This document shows positions 35,220 through 46,923 of a DNA stretch of 64,000 nucleotides, piece by piece. The notes below the pieces were generated by a model. That model was not told where the DNA came from, ran no database searches, and saw only the letters and a list, made by a program, of their open reading frames with translations. Position 1 is the stretch's first letter. The number at the start of each line of letters is the position of its first letter. A program made the translations under genes and the position numbers. Origin of the DNA: Hymenobacter algoricola (GTDB lineage: Bacteria > Bacteroidota > Bacteroidia > Cytophagales > Hymenobacteraceae); the NCBI RefSeq assembly GCF_039539525.1, contig NZ_BAABDH010000002.1:1-64000 (forward strand), read 5' to 3'.

Positions 35220-35468
35220 ATGACAACGCCTTTCAATCCTTTGCCCGAAGGCCTGAGCGAAGCAGAAATTTCTGCCCGGCTCAAGCGGCAGCGGTGCGCC
35301 GAATGGGGCGTAGCCGTGGCGGCATTGGGAGGCACTCCTCCTAATGCCCAAATAATCTCAGAACTTCAGCGCTACGTCGACGGCGAAATCACCCTTGCCG
35401 AGTTTGCCTTCGCCGACGACTTTCCCGCCTACCAGGCCGTTGTGACCCGGGAGCGGTTGGCCGCGTAA
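35220..35468 (+). CDS. VbhA-like antitoxin-fold small protein (orphan)
   Basis: An 82-residue protein that aligns by eye with the VbhA antitoxin domain (helices in RLKRQRCAEWGVAVAALGG, then AQIISELQRYVDGEITLAEF). In VbhA a (S/T)xxxE(G/N) motif blocks the Fic toxin; here the matching stretch reads VAALGG, so the inhibitory Glu is absent. No Fic protein (HPFxxGNGR) lies next to it: the gene behind is on the other strand. It may be a solitary antitoxin relic or a protein with a new role. The assignment rests on pattern only. Confidence 0.6.
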   Translation: MTTPFNPLPEGLSEAEISARLKRQRCAEWGVAVAALGGTPPNAQIISELQRYVDGEITLAEFAFADDFPAYQAVVTRERLAA

Positions 35469-35493
35469 CTACTGCTGCAGTTCATGCTACCTG

Positions 35494-35532
35494 AAAAAGG
35501 CCCCGCCGAAACTTCCGGCGGGGCCTTTTTTT
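35494..35532 (+). terminator. Terminator of the VbhA-like gene (bidirectional)
   Basis: AAAAAGGCCCCGCCG and CGGCGGGGCCTTTTT form a perfect 15-base stem. It lies between two convergent genes and can serve both. Confidence 0.88.
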
Positions 35533-35573
35533 GTGTGTTCGGCGCTGTTTTCAAGCTGGGCTACGCAGGAAAT

Positions 35574-36929
35574 TTACCGCCTGCGCGTGGCCGGCTTTTT
35601 CTCCGCGGGCTTCACCATCGTGCCAAAGGCGCCCTTCTTCTCGAACGACTGAATCACCTCATCCTCCACCGGGGTGCGCTTCACGGCCGAGTTGTTGGTC
35701 CAGAACGCGGGGTCGTACTTCACGCTTTTGATGGCGGCCAGGTCGCGGTCCTGCACGCTCACGCGGGCGTAGGGCAGGCCGGTTGGGGTGCGGCTGGTGT
35801 CGTAGAAGTAGGTGAAGGACTCCACGCTGAGCGGGGCGGCGGGCTTGCCGGGCGTAATCAGCTCGGCGCTCAGGTTCACCTTCATGTATTCGAGCGGGGC
35901 TACCGGGTCTTCGGTGCTCTGGAAGGCCATTTCCAGCTCCAGGCGGGTGTTGCGAAACTTCTGGTTGACGTTGTTGGTGGTGGCCGTGAAGTTGGGCGTC
36001 GTCATGTGGTAGCGCACCACGCGGTAGGTGTCGATGTCAATCCAGATGGTGCCCTCGGCGCGGTACCTGGTCAGCTCGGGGCGGGTTTCGAAAGCAATTT
36101 CGGCGATGCCGCCCTTCAGCGAGTCGACGCCGGCCAGCACGCCCTTCAGCTCCAGCAGGTAGTTTTTCACCACGTTCGGGCTCAGCAGCGCCAGCGACTT
36201 GGCCGTGTCGGCGTTGGCATCAAACAGGCCGTAGGACTTGGTGTAGAGCGAGAAGTTGGCGAAGCTGGTCAGGCTGGGCACGGCGGCGTAGCGGCCCTGG
36301 GCAATGGTGGTGCCCTCGATGCGGGCGTTGCTGGACTTCACGTTCCAGACCACCTCCTGCAGCTCGGTGGGCTCTTTGGCAATGCGGGTAATCTGGCGGT
36401 AGTAGGCTTTGCCGAAGTACTTGCGGCCGTAGTTCTTCTCGATTTCCTCGTAGGCATGGTTGACCAGCTGATAGGGGTAGCTGCCCACCTTCACCTCGGG
36501 CAGGGCAACGACGGCCGACGCCAGCGGAATGCGCAGCAGCTCGGCGTTGGAGGTGACCCGCAGCGTGTCGCGCAGGTGGCCCAGCTCGGAGAGGATCAGC
36601 GTAACGGGCAGCTTGGGCACGCTCAGCAGGAACTCGCCTTCCACGTTGGTAGTGGTGCCGATAGTGGTTTTGTTGACCGACACGCTGGCGAAGGGCAATG
36701 CCTCTTTGGTGTCTTTGTCGATGATGGTGCCGCGCAGTTGCACCTGGGCCCGGGCCGCGGAAAAAGTAAGCAGCAGCGCCAGCAGCAGGCTGGCACACCG
36801 GCCTACGGCCGCAGAAGAGGGAAAAGCAGTCAGGAAAGCCACAGCAGCCAGGATTGAGGTGAGCAGAGAAACAAAGCCGGATAACGCCTCCAGGACAAAC
36901 AGCCGTACAAGCGGCGCAAAAATAGCCAA
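35574..36929 (-). CDS. Carboxypeptidase-regulatory-like (CarboxypepD_reg) outer-membrane-associated protein
   Basis: A secreted protein of up to 451 residues. After the N-terminal hydrophobic part and the AARAQ cleavage region, a CarboxypepD_reg-like beta-sandwich follows (VQLRGTIIDKDTKEALPFASVSV, GTTTNVEGEFLLSV), as at the front of TonB-dependent receptors and DUF5686 proteins. The rest (YAYEEI to the Lys-rich end) is a predicted beta-rich domain that I do not recognise further; similar proteins are common in Bacteroidota and their role is unknown. The start is uncertain: the frame opens about 45 residues earlier than a normal signal peptide would need, and an internal GTG is possible. Confidence 0.75.
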   Translation of the reverse strand: MAIFAPLVRLFVLEALSGFVSLLTSILAAVAFLTAFPSSAAVGRCASLLLALLLTFSAARAQVQLRGTIIDKDTKEALPFASVSVNKTTIGTTTNVEGEFLLSVPKLPVTLILSELGHLRDTLRVTSNAELLRIPLASAVVALPEVKVGSYPYQLVNHAYEEIEKNYGRKYFGKAYYRQITRIAKEPTELQEVVWNVKSSNARIEGTTIAQGRYAAVPSLTSFANFSLYTKSYGLFDANADTAKSLALLSPNVVKNYLLELKGVLAGVDSLKGGIAEIAFETRPELTRYRAEGTIWIDIDTYRVVRYHMTTPNFTATTNNVNQKFRNTRLELEMAFQSTEDPVAPLEYMKVNLSAELITPGKPAAPLSVESFTYFYDTSRTPTGLPYARVSVQDRDLAAIKSVKYDPAFWTNNSAVKRTPVEDEVIQSFEKKGAFGTMVKPAEKKPATRRR

Positions 36930-37033
36930 ATATCAGGCCGGGACGGGCAAGGCAGGGGCCGACCGGGCATTTATCACGGAATGGTAACCCGGATACGGCC
37001 GGCCGGCCGGTGGCGCCGGCGTACCTTTCGCTT

Positions 37034-38062
37034 ATGAAAAAGCTTTTGCTTCTCCTCGTGCTGGGCGCCGCACTCCCCCAGTGCCACCCGGCCACCGTAG
37101 CCCGCCGCCCCGGGGCAGCCAAGAGCCTGACCATTGCCTTCGGCTCCTGCAACCGCCACACCCTGCCCCAGCCGCTCTGGGACGACATTGCCGCCCAGAA
37201 GCCCAACGTCTGGATCTGGCTCGGCGACAACATCTACGGCGATACCGACGACATGACGGTGCTGCGCCAGAAGTACGACGCCCAGCTCAACCAGCCCGCC
37301 TACCGCCAGTTCCGCCAGCAGGTGCCTACCATCATCGGCACCTGGGACGACCACGACTACGGCCGCAACGACGGCGACAAGACCTACCCCTTCAAAAAGG
37401 AAAGCCAGCGGGCTGCCCTCGACTTTCTGCAGGAACCGGCGGACAGCCCCCGCCGCCGCCAGGAAGGCATCTATGCCGCCTACGAGTACGCCGTGGGCCG
37501 TAAGAAAGTGAAAGTGCTGCTGCTCGACGACCGGTATTTCCAGGATACGCTCTACCGCGACGCCCAGAAAGTGTACCACCCCAACCTGACCGGCGACCTG
37601 CTGGGCGCGGCGCAGTGGCAGTGGCTCGAGCAGCAGCTGCGCTCCAGCACCGCCGACGCCCACATCATCGGCTCGGGCATTCAGTTTCTGCCCCAGCAGC
37701 ACATCTACGAAAAGTGGAGCAACTTCCCCGCCGCCCGCCAGCGCCTGCTCCGGCTCCTGGCCGACACCCGGGCCAAGGGCGTGCTGCTCATCAGCGGCGA
37801 CCGGCACATCGGCGAAATCTCGAAGGCCAGCGTGCCGGGCGTCGCCTATCCGGTGTACGAAGTCACCTCCAGCGGCCTGACCCACCCGGCTACCAACAAT
37901 GCGGGCGAGCCGAACGAGCTGCGCGTGGGGCCGCTCGTGACTGAGAAGCACTACGGCCTGTTGCGCTTCCGCGAGCAGCAGGACCAGCTTTTCGTGACAG
38001 CCACGCTCAAGGGCGAAGACGAGAAGGTGTTTTACACCCAGGAAATCGAAGTGGGCCGGTAG
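37034..38062 (+). CDS. PhoD-like alkaline phosphatase/phosphodiesterase lipoprotein
   Basis: A 342-residue secreted metallophosphatase of the PhoD type. The signal peptide MKKLLLLLVLGAALPQC ends in a lipobox at Cys 17. Metal-binding features are GSCNRH, WLGDNIYGD (near residue 65), GTWDDHDYGRNDGD (near 108), LLLDDRYF and the late SGDRHIGE. It should release phosphate from phosphate esters or diesters in the periplasm. TACCTTTC at 37022-37029 is one base off the -7 consensus and lies 4 bases before the ATG, so a very short leader is likely if it is used. Confidence 0.9.
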   Translation: MKKLLLLLVLGAALPQCHPATVARRPGAAKSLTIAFGSCNRHTLPQPLWDDIAAQKPNVWIWLGDNIYGDTDDMTVLRQKYDAQLNQPAYRQFRQQVPTIIGTWDDHDYGRNDGDKTYPFKKESQRAALDFLQEPADSPRRRQEGIYAAYEYAVGRKKVKVLLLDDRYFQDTLYRDAQKVYHPNLTGDLLGAAQWQWLEQQLRSSTADAHIIGSGIQFLPQQHIYEKWSNFPAARQRLLRLLADTRAKGVLLISGDRHIGEISKASVPGVAYPVYEVTSSGLTHPATNNAGEPNELRVGPLVTEKHYGLLRFREQQDQLFVTATLKGEDEKVFYTQEIEVGR

Positions 38063-38198
38063 AGTGCTCATGCCCCGGCGGCGGCTCCGGCGTTGGCGGG
38101 CCGGCGGCCCACGCTACTTTTCGGCCGGCTCGGGGAGGCTGCCGACGACCTACTTGCCCGCCAAAACCGGGGGCGCGGCAGCCTATGCTGGGGCAAAG

Positions 38199-38220
38199 GG
38201 CTAATTCCCTTAAATTAGCC
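38199..38220. promoter_or_regulatory. Perfect inverted repeat upstream of the GH3 gene
   Basis: GGCTAATT (38199-38206) and AATTAGCC (38213-38220) form a palindrome with a 6-base centre, 23 bases before the TTG start. AT-rich in its GC-rich setting. Could be an operator. Confidence 0.5.
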
Positions 38221-38243
38221 GCTCAACCCATCCGCCGCCTATC

Positions 38244-41573
<3,330 letters not shown>

Positions 41574-41580
41574 TTATTTA

Positions 41581-41631
41581 TTTCACGCAGTGGTGCGGGG
41601 TGTAAAATCGCAGGGTATCGCCGTGTCGTTC
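41581..41631 (+). repeat. Left 51-bp terminal inverted repeat of the GxxExxY unit
   Basis: Begins TTTCACGCAGTGGTGCGG and ends CCGTGTCGTTC. It is the inverted partner of 42022-42072, matching at 47 of 51 positions. It starts 8 bases after the GH3 stop codon. Confidence 0.9.
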
Positions 41632-41644
41632 TTATCTTACTTCT

Positions 41645-42021
41645 ATGCACGAGAATGATATTTCGTTTGAGGTAAGAAAGGCCGCCTTCAAAATACACAC
41701 TGCCTTGGGGCCGGGGCTGCTGGAATCGGTGTATGAAATGGCGCTGGCTTATGAGCTGCGGCAGGCAGGACTGCCGGTTCAGGCGCAGGTGCCACTGCCG
41801 ATGGTGTATGCCGGCGTGCAGCTCGAAGCCGGGTTCCGCCTGGATTTGTTGGTCCAAAGCAAGGTAATCGTCGAAATCAAGTCCGTAGAGGTATTGCAGG
41901 AAGTGCATTTCAGGTAGCTGCTCACCTACCTGAAGCTGTCCGGCCTTAAGCTGGGCCAACTCATCAACTTCAGCGTAGTCCACCTCAAAGACCCATGCAC
42001 CGCCTCGTAAACGGCCTGTAG
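41645..42021 (+). pseudogene. GxxExxY protein (PD-(D/E)XK nuclease-fold family), decayed
   Basis: The first 90 codons (MHENDISFEVRKAAF, GPGLLESVYEMALAYEL with the GxxExxY motif near residue 25, FRLDLLVQSKVIVEIKS with the nuclease-like D...ExK pattern) match the family well. An amber codon, TAG at 41915-41917, stands where family members have Gln before LLTYLKL (CAG to TAG, one C to T change). The frame then continues in register as LLTYLKLSGLKLGQLINF. A second lesion, loss of one base near 41990-41994, hides the usual tail MHRLVNGL, which ends at TAG 42019-42021. The intact length would be about 125 residues. The intact family is of unknown function. Confidence 0.88.
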
Positions 42022-42072
42022 GAACGACACGGCGAAACCCCGCGGTTTTACACCCCGAACCACTGCGTGAAA
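42022..42072 (-). repeat. Right 51-bp terminal inverted repeat of the GxxExxY unit
   Basis: The inverted copy of 41581-41631, ending CTGCGTGAAA. It starts directly after the ancestral stop codon of the GxxExxY gene and ends 38 bases before the acyl-CoA ligase start, so it may lie within that gene's promoter region. Confidence 0.9.
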
Positions 42073-42110
42073 TTTCCCTAGCTTAACCGACCACAAACTC
42101 CCGCCGCCTT

Positions 42111-43745
42111 ATGCTAGGACTAATGATGAACGAGCCCCTGCGCATCGCCGGGCTCCTGGAACACGCCGCCAAGTGGCACGCTGACACGGAAATCGTGAGT
42201 CGGCTGGCCGAGGGCGGCATTCACCGCTACACCTACGCCCAGGCCCACGGGCGGGCCAAGCAGCTGGCCAACGCCCTGACGGCGCTGGGCGTGCAGAACG
42301 GGGACCGAATCGGGACCCTGGCCTGGAACACGCACCGGCATTTTGAGCTGTACTACGGCGTTTCGGGCATCGGCGCGGTGTGCCACACCATCAACCCGCG
42401 CCTGTTTGCCGAGCAGCTCATCTACATCATCAACCACGCCGAGGACCGCTTCATCTTCTTCGACCTGACCTTCCTGCCCCTGGTCGAAAAGCTGGCCCCG
42501 CACTGCCCCCGGGTGGAAGCCTGGGTGCTGCTGACCGGCCGGGCCCATATGCCCGAAACGACGGTCCTGCCCGCTATCCGCTGCTACGAAGATTTGCTGG
42601 CGGCCCAGCGCGCCGAGTTTGAGTGGCCCGTTTTCGACGAGAATACGGCCTCTTCGCTGTGCTACACCTCCGGCACCACCGACCAGCCCAAGGGCGTGCT
42701 CTACTCCCACCGCTCCACCGTCCTGCACAGCTACGCCGCCGGCCTGCCCGACTGCTTCGACTGCTCGGCCCGGGACGTAATTCTGCCCGTGGTGCCCATG
42801 TTTCACGTCAATGCCTGGGGCATTCCCTACCTGGCGCCGATGATTGGCTGCAAGCTGGTGCTGCCCGGCCCGGGCCTGGACGCGGCCAGCCTGTTTGAGC
42901 TGTTTGAGCAGGAAAAAGTGACTTTCTCGGCCGGCGTGCCCACCATCTGGTTTGGGCTGCTCACGTTTATGCGGGAGAAGAAGGCCCGCTTCAGCACCCT
43001 GCGCAACATGATTGTGGGCGGCGCCAGCTGCCCGCCGGCCCTGCTCAAAGCCTTCGACGACGAGCTGGGCGTGCAGATCCGCCACGCCTGGGGCATGAGC
43101 GAAACCTCCCCGCTGGGCACCGTCAACACGCCCAAAGCCGGGCAGCTGAGCCTGAGTGCCGACGAGCAGTTTGCCATCAGCACCCGGCAGGGCCGCTCCA
43201 TCTTCGGCATCGACATGAAAATCGTGGATGGCGACGAGCAGCCGCTGCCCCACGACGGCGTGGCCTTCGGCGACCTGCTCGTGCGCGGCCCCTTCGTGGC
43301 CGGCGCCTACTACCGCTCCGACAGCCGCAGCCAGTTTACGGCCGACGGCTGGTTCCGCACCGGCGACGTGGCCACCATCGACGCGGCGGGCTTCATGAAC
43401 ATCACCGACCGGTCGAAGGACGTCATCAAATCGGGCGGGGAGTGGATCAGCTCCATCGAGCTCGAAAACCTGGCTGTGGGCCACCCGGCCGTGGCCGAAG
43501 CCGCCGTCATCGGCGTGCCCCACCCCAAGTGGAGCGAAAGGCCCCTGCTGGTGGTGGTGCGCAAGCCGGGCCACGACCTCAGCCAGGCAGAAATGCTGGC
43601 CTACTTCGAGGGCAAAGTAGCCCGCTGGTGGACGCCCGAGGCCGTGGAGTTTGTGGCCGAGCTGCCCCACACGGCCACCGGCAAGCTGCTCAAAACCAAG
43701 CTTCGCCAGGACTTCGCCGGCTACGAGTTCCAGACCACCGAGTGA
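42111..43745 (+). CDS. AMP-dependent acyl-CoA synthetase
   Basis: A 544-residue adenylate-forming ligase that activates a carboxylic acid, probably a medium- or long-chain fatty acid, to its CoA thioester. Motif A reads YTSGTTDQPKGV near residue 186 (Asp replaces the usual Gly, as in some medium-chain members). The middle motif is GMSETSPLGTVN. GWFRTGDVATID and DRSKDVIKSGGEWISSIELE follow, and the catalytic Lys is in TATGKLLKTKLR. No fatty-acid oxidation genes are adjacent. It has its own terminator. Confidence 0.93.
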   Translation: MLGLMMNEPLRIAGLLEHAAKWHADTEIVSRLAEGGIHRYTYAQAHGRAKQLANALTALGVQNGDRIGTLAWNTHRHFELYYGVSGIGAVCHTINPRLFAEQLIYIINHAEDRFIFFDLTFLPLVEKLAPHCPRVEAWVLLTGRAHMPETTVLPAIRCYEDLLAAQRAEFEWPVFDENTASSLCYTSGTTDQPKGVLYSHRSTVLHSYAAGLPDCFDCSARDVILPVVPMFHVNAWGIPYLAPMIGCKLVLPGPGLDAASLFELFEQEKVTFSAGVPTIWFGLLTFMREKKARFSTLRNMIVGGASCPPALLKAFDDELGVQIRHAWGMSETSPLGTVNTPKAGQLSLSADEQFAISTRQGRSIFGIDMKIVDGDEQPLPHDGVAFGDLLVRGPFVAGAYYRSDSRSQFTADGWFRTGDVATIDAAGFMNITDRSKDVIKSGGEWISSIELENLAVGHPAVAEAAVIGVPHPKWSERPLLVVVRKPGHDLSQAEMLAYFEGKVARWWTPEAVEFVAELPHTATGKLLKTKLRQDFAGYEFQTTE

Positions 43746-43777
43746 GCGGAGCCGCGGGGCTGATTTGCACGAATAGC

Positions 43778-43809
43778 AAAAGGCTACCCAGTGGGGTAGC
43801 CTTTCTTTT
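43778..43809 (+). terminator. Terminator of the acyl-CoA synthetase gene
   Basis: AAAAGGCTACCC and GGGTAGCCTTTC form a near-perfect stem around AGTG, between convergent genes. Confidence 0.85.
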
Positions 43810-43862
43810 GGAGCTTAAAACTTAAAGCAGCAGCCCGTCCACCGCATTTACGCCACCCGTGG

Positions 43863-45047
43863 TCAGACCTTGATGATGATCCGGCGGCGGTACATCACCC
43901 ACAGCGCGGCCAGCCAGATCAGCACGCAGGCCAGGGCGCCGGCCAGGGAGGCGTTGCGCGGGTCGGCGAAGTAGGGCGTGAAAAACGTCTGGTAGAGCAC
44001 TTGCTTCACGCTCACCGCGTCTTGGCCGCCGAACGGAATTTTCCAGGTGCCGAGCCCGCGCGCTACCAGCCCCGAAAGGAAAAACACGGTTATGGCATTG
44101 ACGCCGTACACCAGGAAAGGCGTGGCCCAGCGGCGGTAGCCCCGCACGTCGCAGAGCCAGTAGAGCGCCGCCAGCCCGGCCGCGGCCAGCCCGCCGGTGT
44201 AGAGCACGTAGGAGCTGGTCCACAGGCTTTTGTTGAGGGGAAACCATTGGTTCCAGAGCAGGCCCAGCCCAGCGGCTACCCCGCCGGCCAGCAGCAGCCC
44301 GCCCACTTTTTTGCCGGCGTCAAATTCAGCGCGGCGCAGCCACTGCCCCGCCAGCAGCCCCAGCAGCCCGGTTCCGACGGCGGGCACCGTGCCGAGCAGG
44401 CCTTCCGGGTCCCAGGTGCGGCTTTGTTTCCAGAGGTGGCTTTCACCGAACACCAGCCGGTCGAGCCAGGCGCCGAGGTTGGTGGCGGGCTCCAGGTTGG
44501 CCGGCCCAAAACCGGGTACCGGCACCACCTGCAGCAGCACGCTGTACCCGCCTAAAATAAGGACCAGCAACGCGGCCTGGGTGCGCCAGCCGGTTTTGAG
44601 AAAGATCAGGCCGCAGGCCAGAATCACCCAGGAAATACGCACCAGCACCCCTGGAATGCGCACCGTGCTCAAATCCCAGAGCAGGAAGAAGGCCCCGAAA
44701 AAGCCCAGCCCGAACAGAATGGCCGAACGGCGCAGAATCCGCAACGTCAATTGGCCGTGTCGGCCCGTATCCCGGCGGGCCGAGTCCAGCGCGTACACGA
44801 TGCTCACGCCCACGATGAACAGGAAGAAGGGGAAGATCAGGTCGGTGGGCGTGCAGCCGTGCCACGCGGCGTGCTCCAGCGGCGGGTAGATGTGGCCCCA
44901 GTCGCCGGGGTTATTCACCAGGATCATGGCCATGACGGTGAGCCCCCGGAACACGTCGAGCGACACCAGCCGCCCCGGCTGGGAAGCCTCGGCCAGCGGC
45001 ACGCCCCCGGTGGTTTCGACGGCAGTCTTGGTAGTAAAAGTTGTCAT
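43863..45047 (-). CDS. HGSNAT/NagX-like acyltransferase-type membrane protein (DUF5009/COG4299)
   Basis: A 394-residue inner-membrane protein with about ten hydrophobic segments. The family opening RLVSLDVFRGLTVMAMILVN and the segment HAAWHGCTPTDLIFPFFLFI contain the conserved His thought to carry the acetyl group in human heparan-alpha-glucosaminide N-acetyltransferase. Relatives in amino-sugar loci of other bacteria are called NagX. It could acetylate or transport amino sugars; this is inference. Start at ATG 45047 (MTTFTTKTAVETTGG); an earlier ATG-like start at 45074 is possible. Confidence 0.85.
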   Translation of the reverse strand: MTTFTTKTAVETTGGVPLAEASQPGRLVSLDVFRGLTVMAMILVNNPGDWGHIYPPLEHAAWHGCTPTDLIFPFFLFIVGVSIVYALDSARRDTGRHGQLTLRILRRSAILFGLGFFGAFFLLWDLSTVRIPGVLVRISWVILACGLIFLKTGWRTQAALLVLILGGYSVLLQVVPVPGFGPANLEPATNLGAWLDRLVFGESHLWKQSRTWDPEGLLGTVPAVGTGLLGLLAGQWLRRAEFDAGKKVGGLLLAGGVAAGLGLLWNQWFPLNKSLWTSSYVLYTGGLAAAGLAALYWLCDVRGYRRWATPFLVYGVNAITVFFLSGLVARGLGTWKIPFGGQDAVSVKQVLYQTFFTPYFADPRNASLAGALACVLIWLAALWVMYRRRIIIKV

Positions 45048-45302
45048 TGCGAGGAGGTAAAACATTCCGCGCATCTAGCGGCGTCGATCAGTCCTGCAAA
45101 ATGAAGAAAGCCTGCTCAACTGACAAGCTTCTTCTCCTGAAAAAGCTACCTGAGAGCGTTCTGCGTTTTAGCCCCGGCGTAAACCTGGGTTTCGCGGCGA
45201 CAGAAAGAAATAAGCTGGATAAGAGGGCTGACGCAATTCCAAACATCCTCTGACAGGCGCAGAGCTGCGGCCCGTTTCGAAGCTGCCATTCGTGGCCACG
45301 GG

Positions 45303-46619
45303 CTACGGCTGCCAGGTGCGGACGTAGCGGCCCTGCCGGTCATACCGCTGGGCCTGCTGGGCCACGTCGAAAGCGCTGTCGCGCACGTCGGTGCCGGTGC
45401 CGGCAATGTATTTCCAGTTGCCCCAGTTCGAAGCTGGGTCGTAGTCGATGAGCTGGTGCTCGAACCAGGCTGCACCCCAGCGCCAGTCCTGGTGCAGGTC
45501 ATGGATGAGGTAGCTCGCCGCGTTCTGCCGGCCGCGGTTGCTCATAAAGCCGGTGGCAGACAGCTCGCGCATGTTGGCGTCAACGAAGGCATTGCCGGTG
45601 CGGCCCTGGGTCCAGCGCTCGAACCCGGCGCGGTCGGGCTTCGTCGGTTTCGGCAGCTGACCGCGCAGACCACGCCAGCGGAAAAAGTCTGGGCCGGTGC
45701 GCAGGGCCAGCAGCCGGAAATAGTCGCGCCACAGCAGCTCCAGCCGCAGCTGTAGCGCGCCCTTGCTGCGGGCGCCGTAGGCGGCATCATAGTCGTCGAT
45801 GGCAGCCCAGACCTGGCGGGCCGAAAGGCTGCCATTCGCCAGCCAGGGCGAAAACTTGGTGCTGAAGGCCTCGCCTAGCATCTGGTTGCGGGTGTCATCG
45901 TAGCGACCGATGAGGTGGCGCTCCACGGCGTAGTCCTGCAGACGGGCCAGGGCAGCGGTTTCGCCCCCACCTAACGCAGGCAGAGCCGAGCGGCGGTCCC
46001 GGGACCTGACCGGCGGGGTGGGCTGTCCTGCTCCGGTGGCCAGGGCGGCAGATGGGGGCAGCGCGGCCGGTGCGAAGCCTGCGGGCAGCGGCGGCAGCTG
46101 GTGCGGCGTGGGCTCCGGGGGCCGCACAGGCGTTCGGGCAGCCACGTCGAACCGAAACTTGCTGAAGGAAAACGGCAGGTTGCGAAGGGCAATGGGCAGG
46201 TCGCCGGGGTGCAGAAGGGTCAGGGTTTCAAAGCGGCGCAGGGGCGTATGAGGACCCAACGCGGCCTGCAGGGCCTCTTCGGCCTGCGCTTCCTCGGTGG
46301 TGTGCTCGGCGCTGGTCCACACGGCGGCGGCGCCAAGCTGGCGGGCCAGGGCAGGCAGCGCTTCTTCCGGCCGGCCCACCACGAAATGAATGCCCGCGCC
46401 CAGCGCGACGTAGCGCCGCTGCAAGTCGGCCAGTGCCTCAAGCAGGAAGGGCAAGCGGTGCGGGCCCATGCGGGGCAGACCCAGGTAGGCATCAGGGCCC
46501 AGGGCCACGGGGTCAAAGCAGTACACGGGCAGCAGGGCCGTGACGTGGGGCGGCAGGGCGGCCAGCACGGCGTTGTCGTGCAGGCGCAGGTCGTTGCGCA
46601 GCCAGTAGAGAACGGTCAT
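45303..46619 (-). CDS. DASH-type cryptochrome/photolyase
   Basis: A 438-residue FAD-binding photolyase of the cryptochrome-DASH group, which repairs cyclobutane dimers mainly in single-stranded DNA. The N-terminal antenna-binding domain starts TVLYWLRNDLRLHDN. The FAD domain has ELLWRDYFRLLALR, TGNAFVDANMRELSATG, FMSNRGRQNAASYLI and NWKYIAGTGTDVR, all of which are DASH hallmarks. The C-terminus is short. Nothing nearby suggests co-regulation. Confidence 0.94.
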   Translation of the reverse strand: MTVLYWLRNDLRLHDNAVLAALPPHVTALLPVYCFDPVALGPDAYLGLPRMGPHRLPFLLEALADLQRRYVALGAGIHFVVGRPEEALPALARQLGAAAVWTSAEHTTEEAQAEEALQAALGPHTPLRRFETLTLLHPGDLPIALRNLPFSFSKFRFDVAARTPVRPPEPTPHQLPPLPAGFAPAALPPSAALATGAGQPTPPVRSRDRRSALPALGGGETAALARLQDYAVERHLIGRYDDTRNQMLGEAFSTKFSPWLANGSLSARQVWAAIDDYDAAYGARSKGALQLRLELLWRDYFRLLALRTGPDFFRWRGLRGQLPKPTKPDRAGFERWTQGRTGNAFVDANMRELSATGFMSNRGRQNAASYLIHDLHQDWRWGAAWFEHQLIDYDPASNWGNWKYIAGTGTDVRDSAFDVAQQAQRYDRQGRYVRTWQP

Positions 46620-46923
46620 AGCAGGAGCAGCTTGGTTGCAGGGCTAACAGGTGACTCCGCAAAACTTCCCGGCAGGAGCTTTCCGGCCACCGGAATTCTA
46701 TTGTGCCTCCTCGACTACGCCGGCTACTGGCTAGCAGGCCCGTGCAGCGGCCCGGCCACTCATCTCCTTCGCCTACCTGCACTCATGGCTTCCGTTCCCC
46801 TACCCTGATTGCGCCACCCGGAAAGATGAGCGCCGGAAAATCGGGTACCAAGCCAGCCCGGAGAGCAGGTTTCGCTATTGTTCAGGACGGATTGCTTTGT
46901 CCCCAACAGCCCCCCCCGGCGGC
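46620..46923. other. Gene-free spacer
   Basis: These 304 bases between the divergent photolyase promoter side and the nagB stop hold no recognisable gene. There is a C8 run at 46910-46917 and no clear terminator. Confidence 0.55.

Larger units (their letters stand above)
41581..42072 (+). mobile_element. 492-bp inverted-repeat-bounded unit carrying a GxxExxY gene
   Basis: The unit is just a 51-bp repeat, a gene remnant and an inverted copy of the repeat. The inner end of the left repeat (41631) lies 13 bases before the ATG, and the right repeat begins at the base after the ancestral TAG (42019-42021). There is no transposase. The repeats differ at only four positions, so they are either recent or under constraint, while the gene between them has decayed. 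I cannot see an unambiguous target duplication at the edges (left flank ATTATTTA, right flank TTTCCCTA). It may be a non-autonomous mobile unit moved by enzymes elsewhere, or a repeat-plus-nuclease unit of another kind. Confidence 0.7.
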
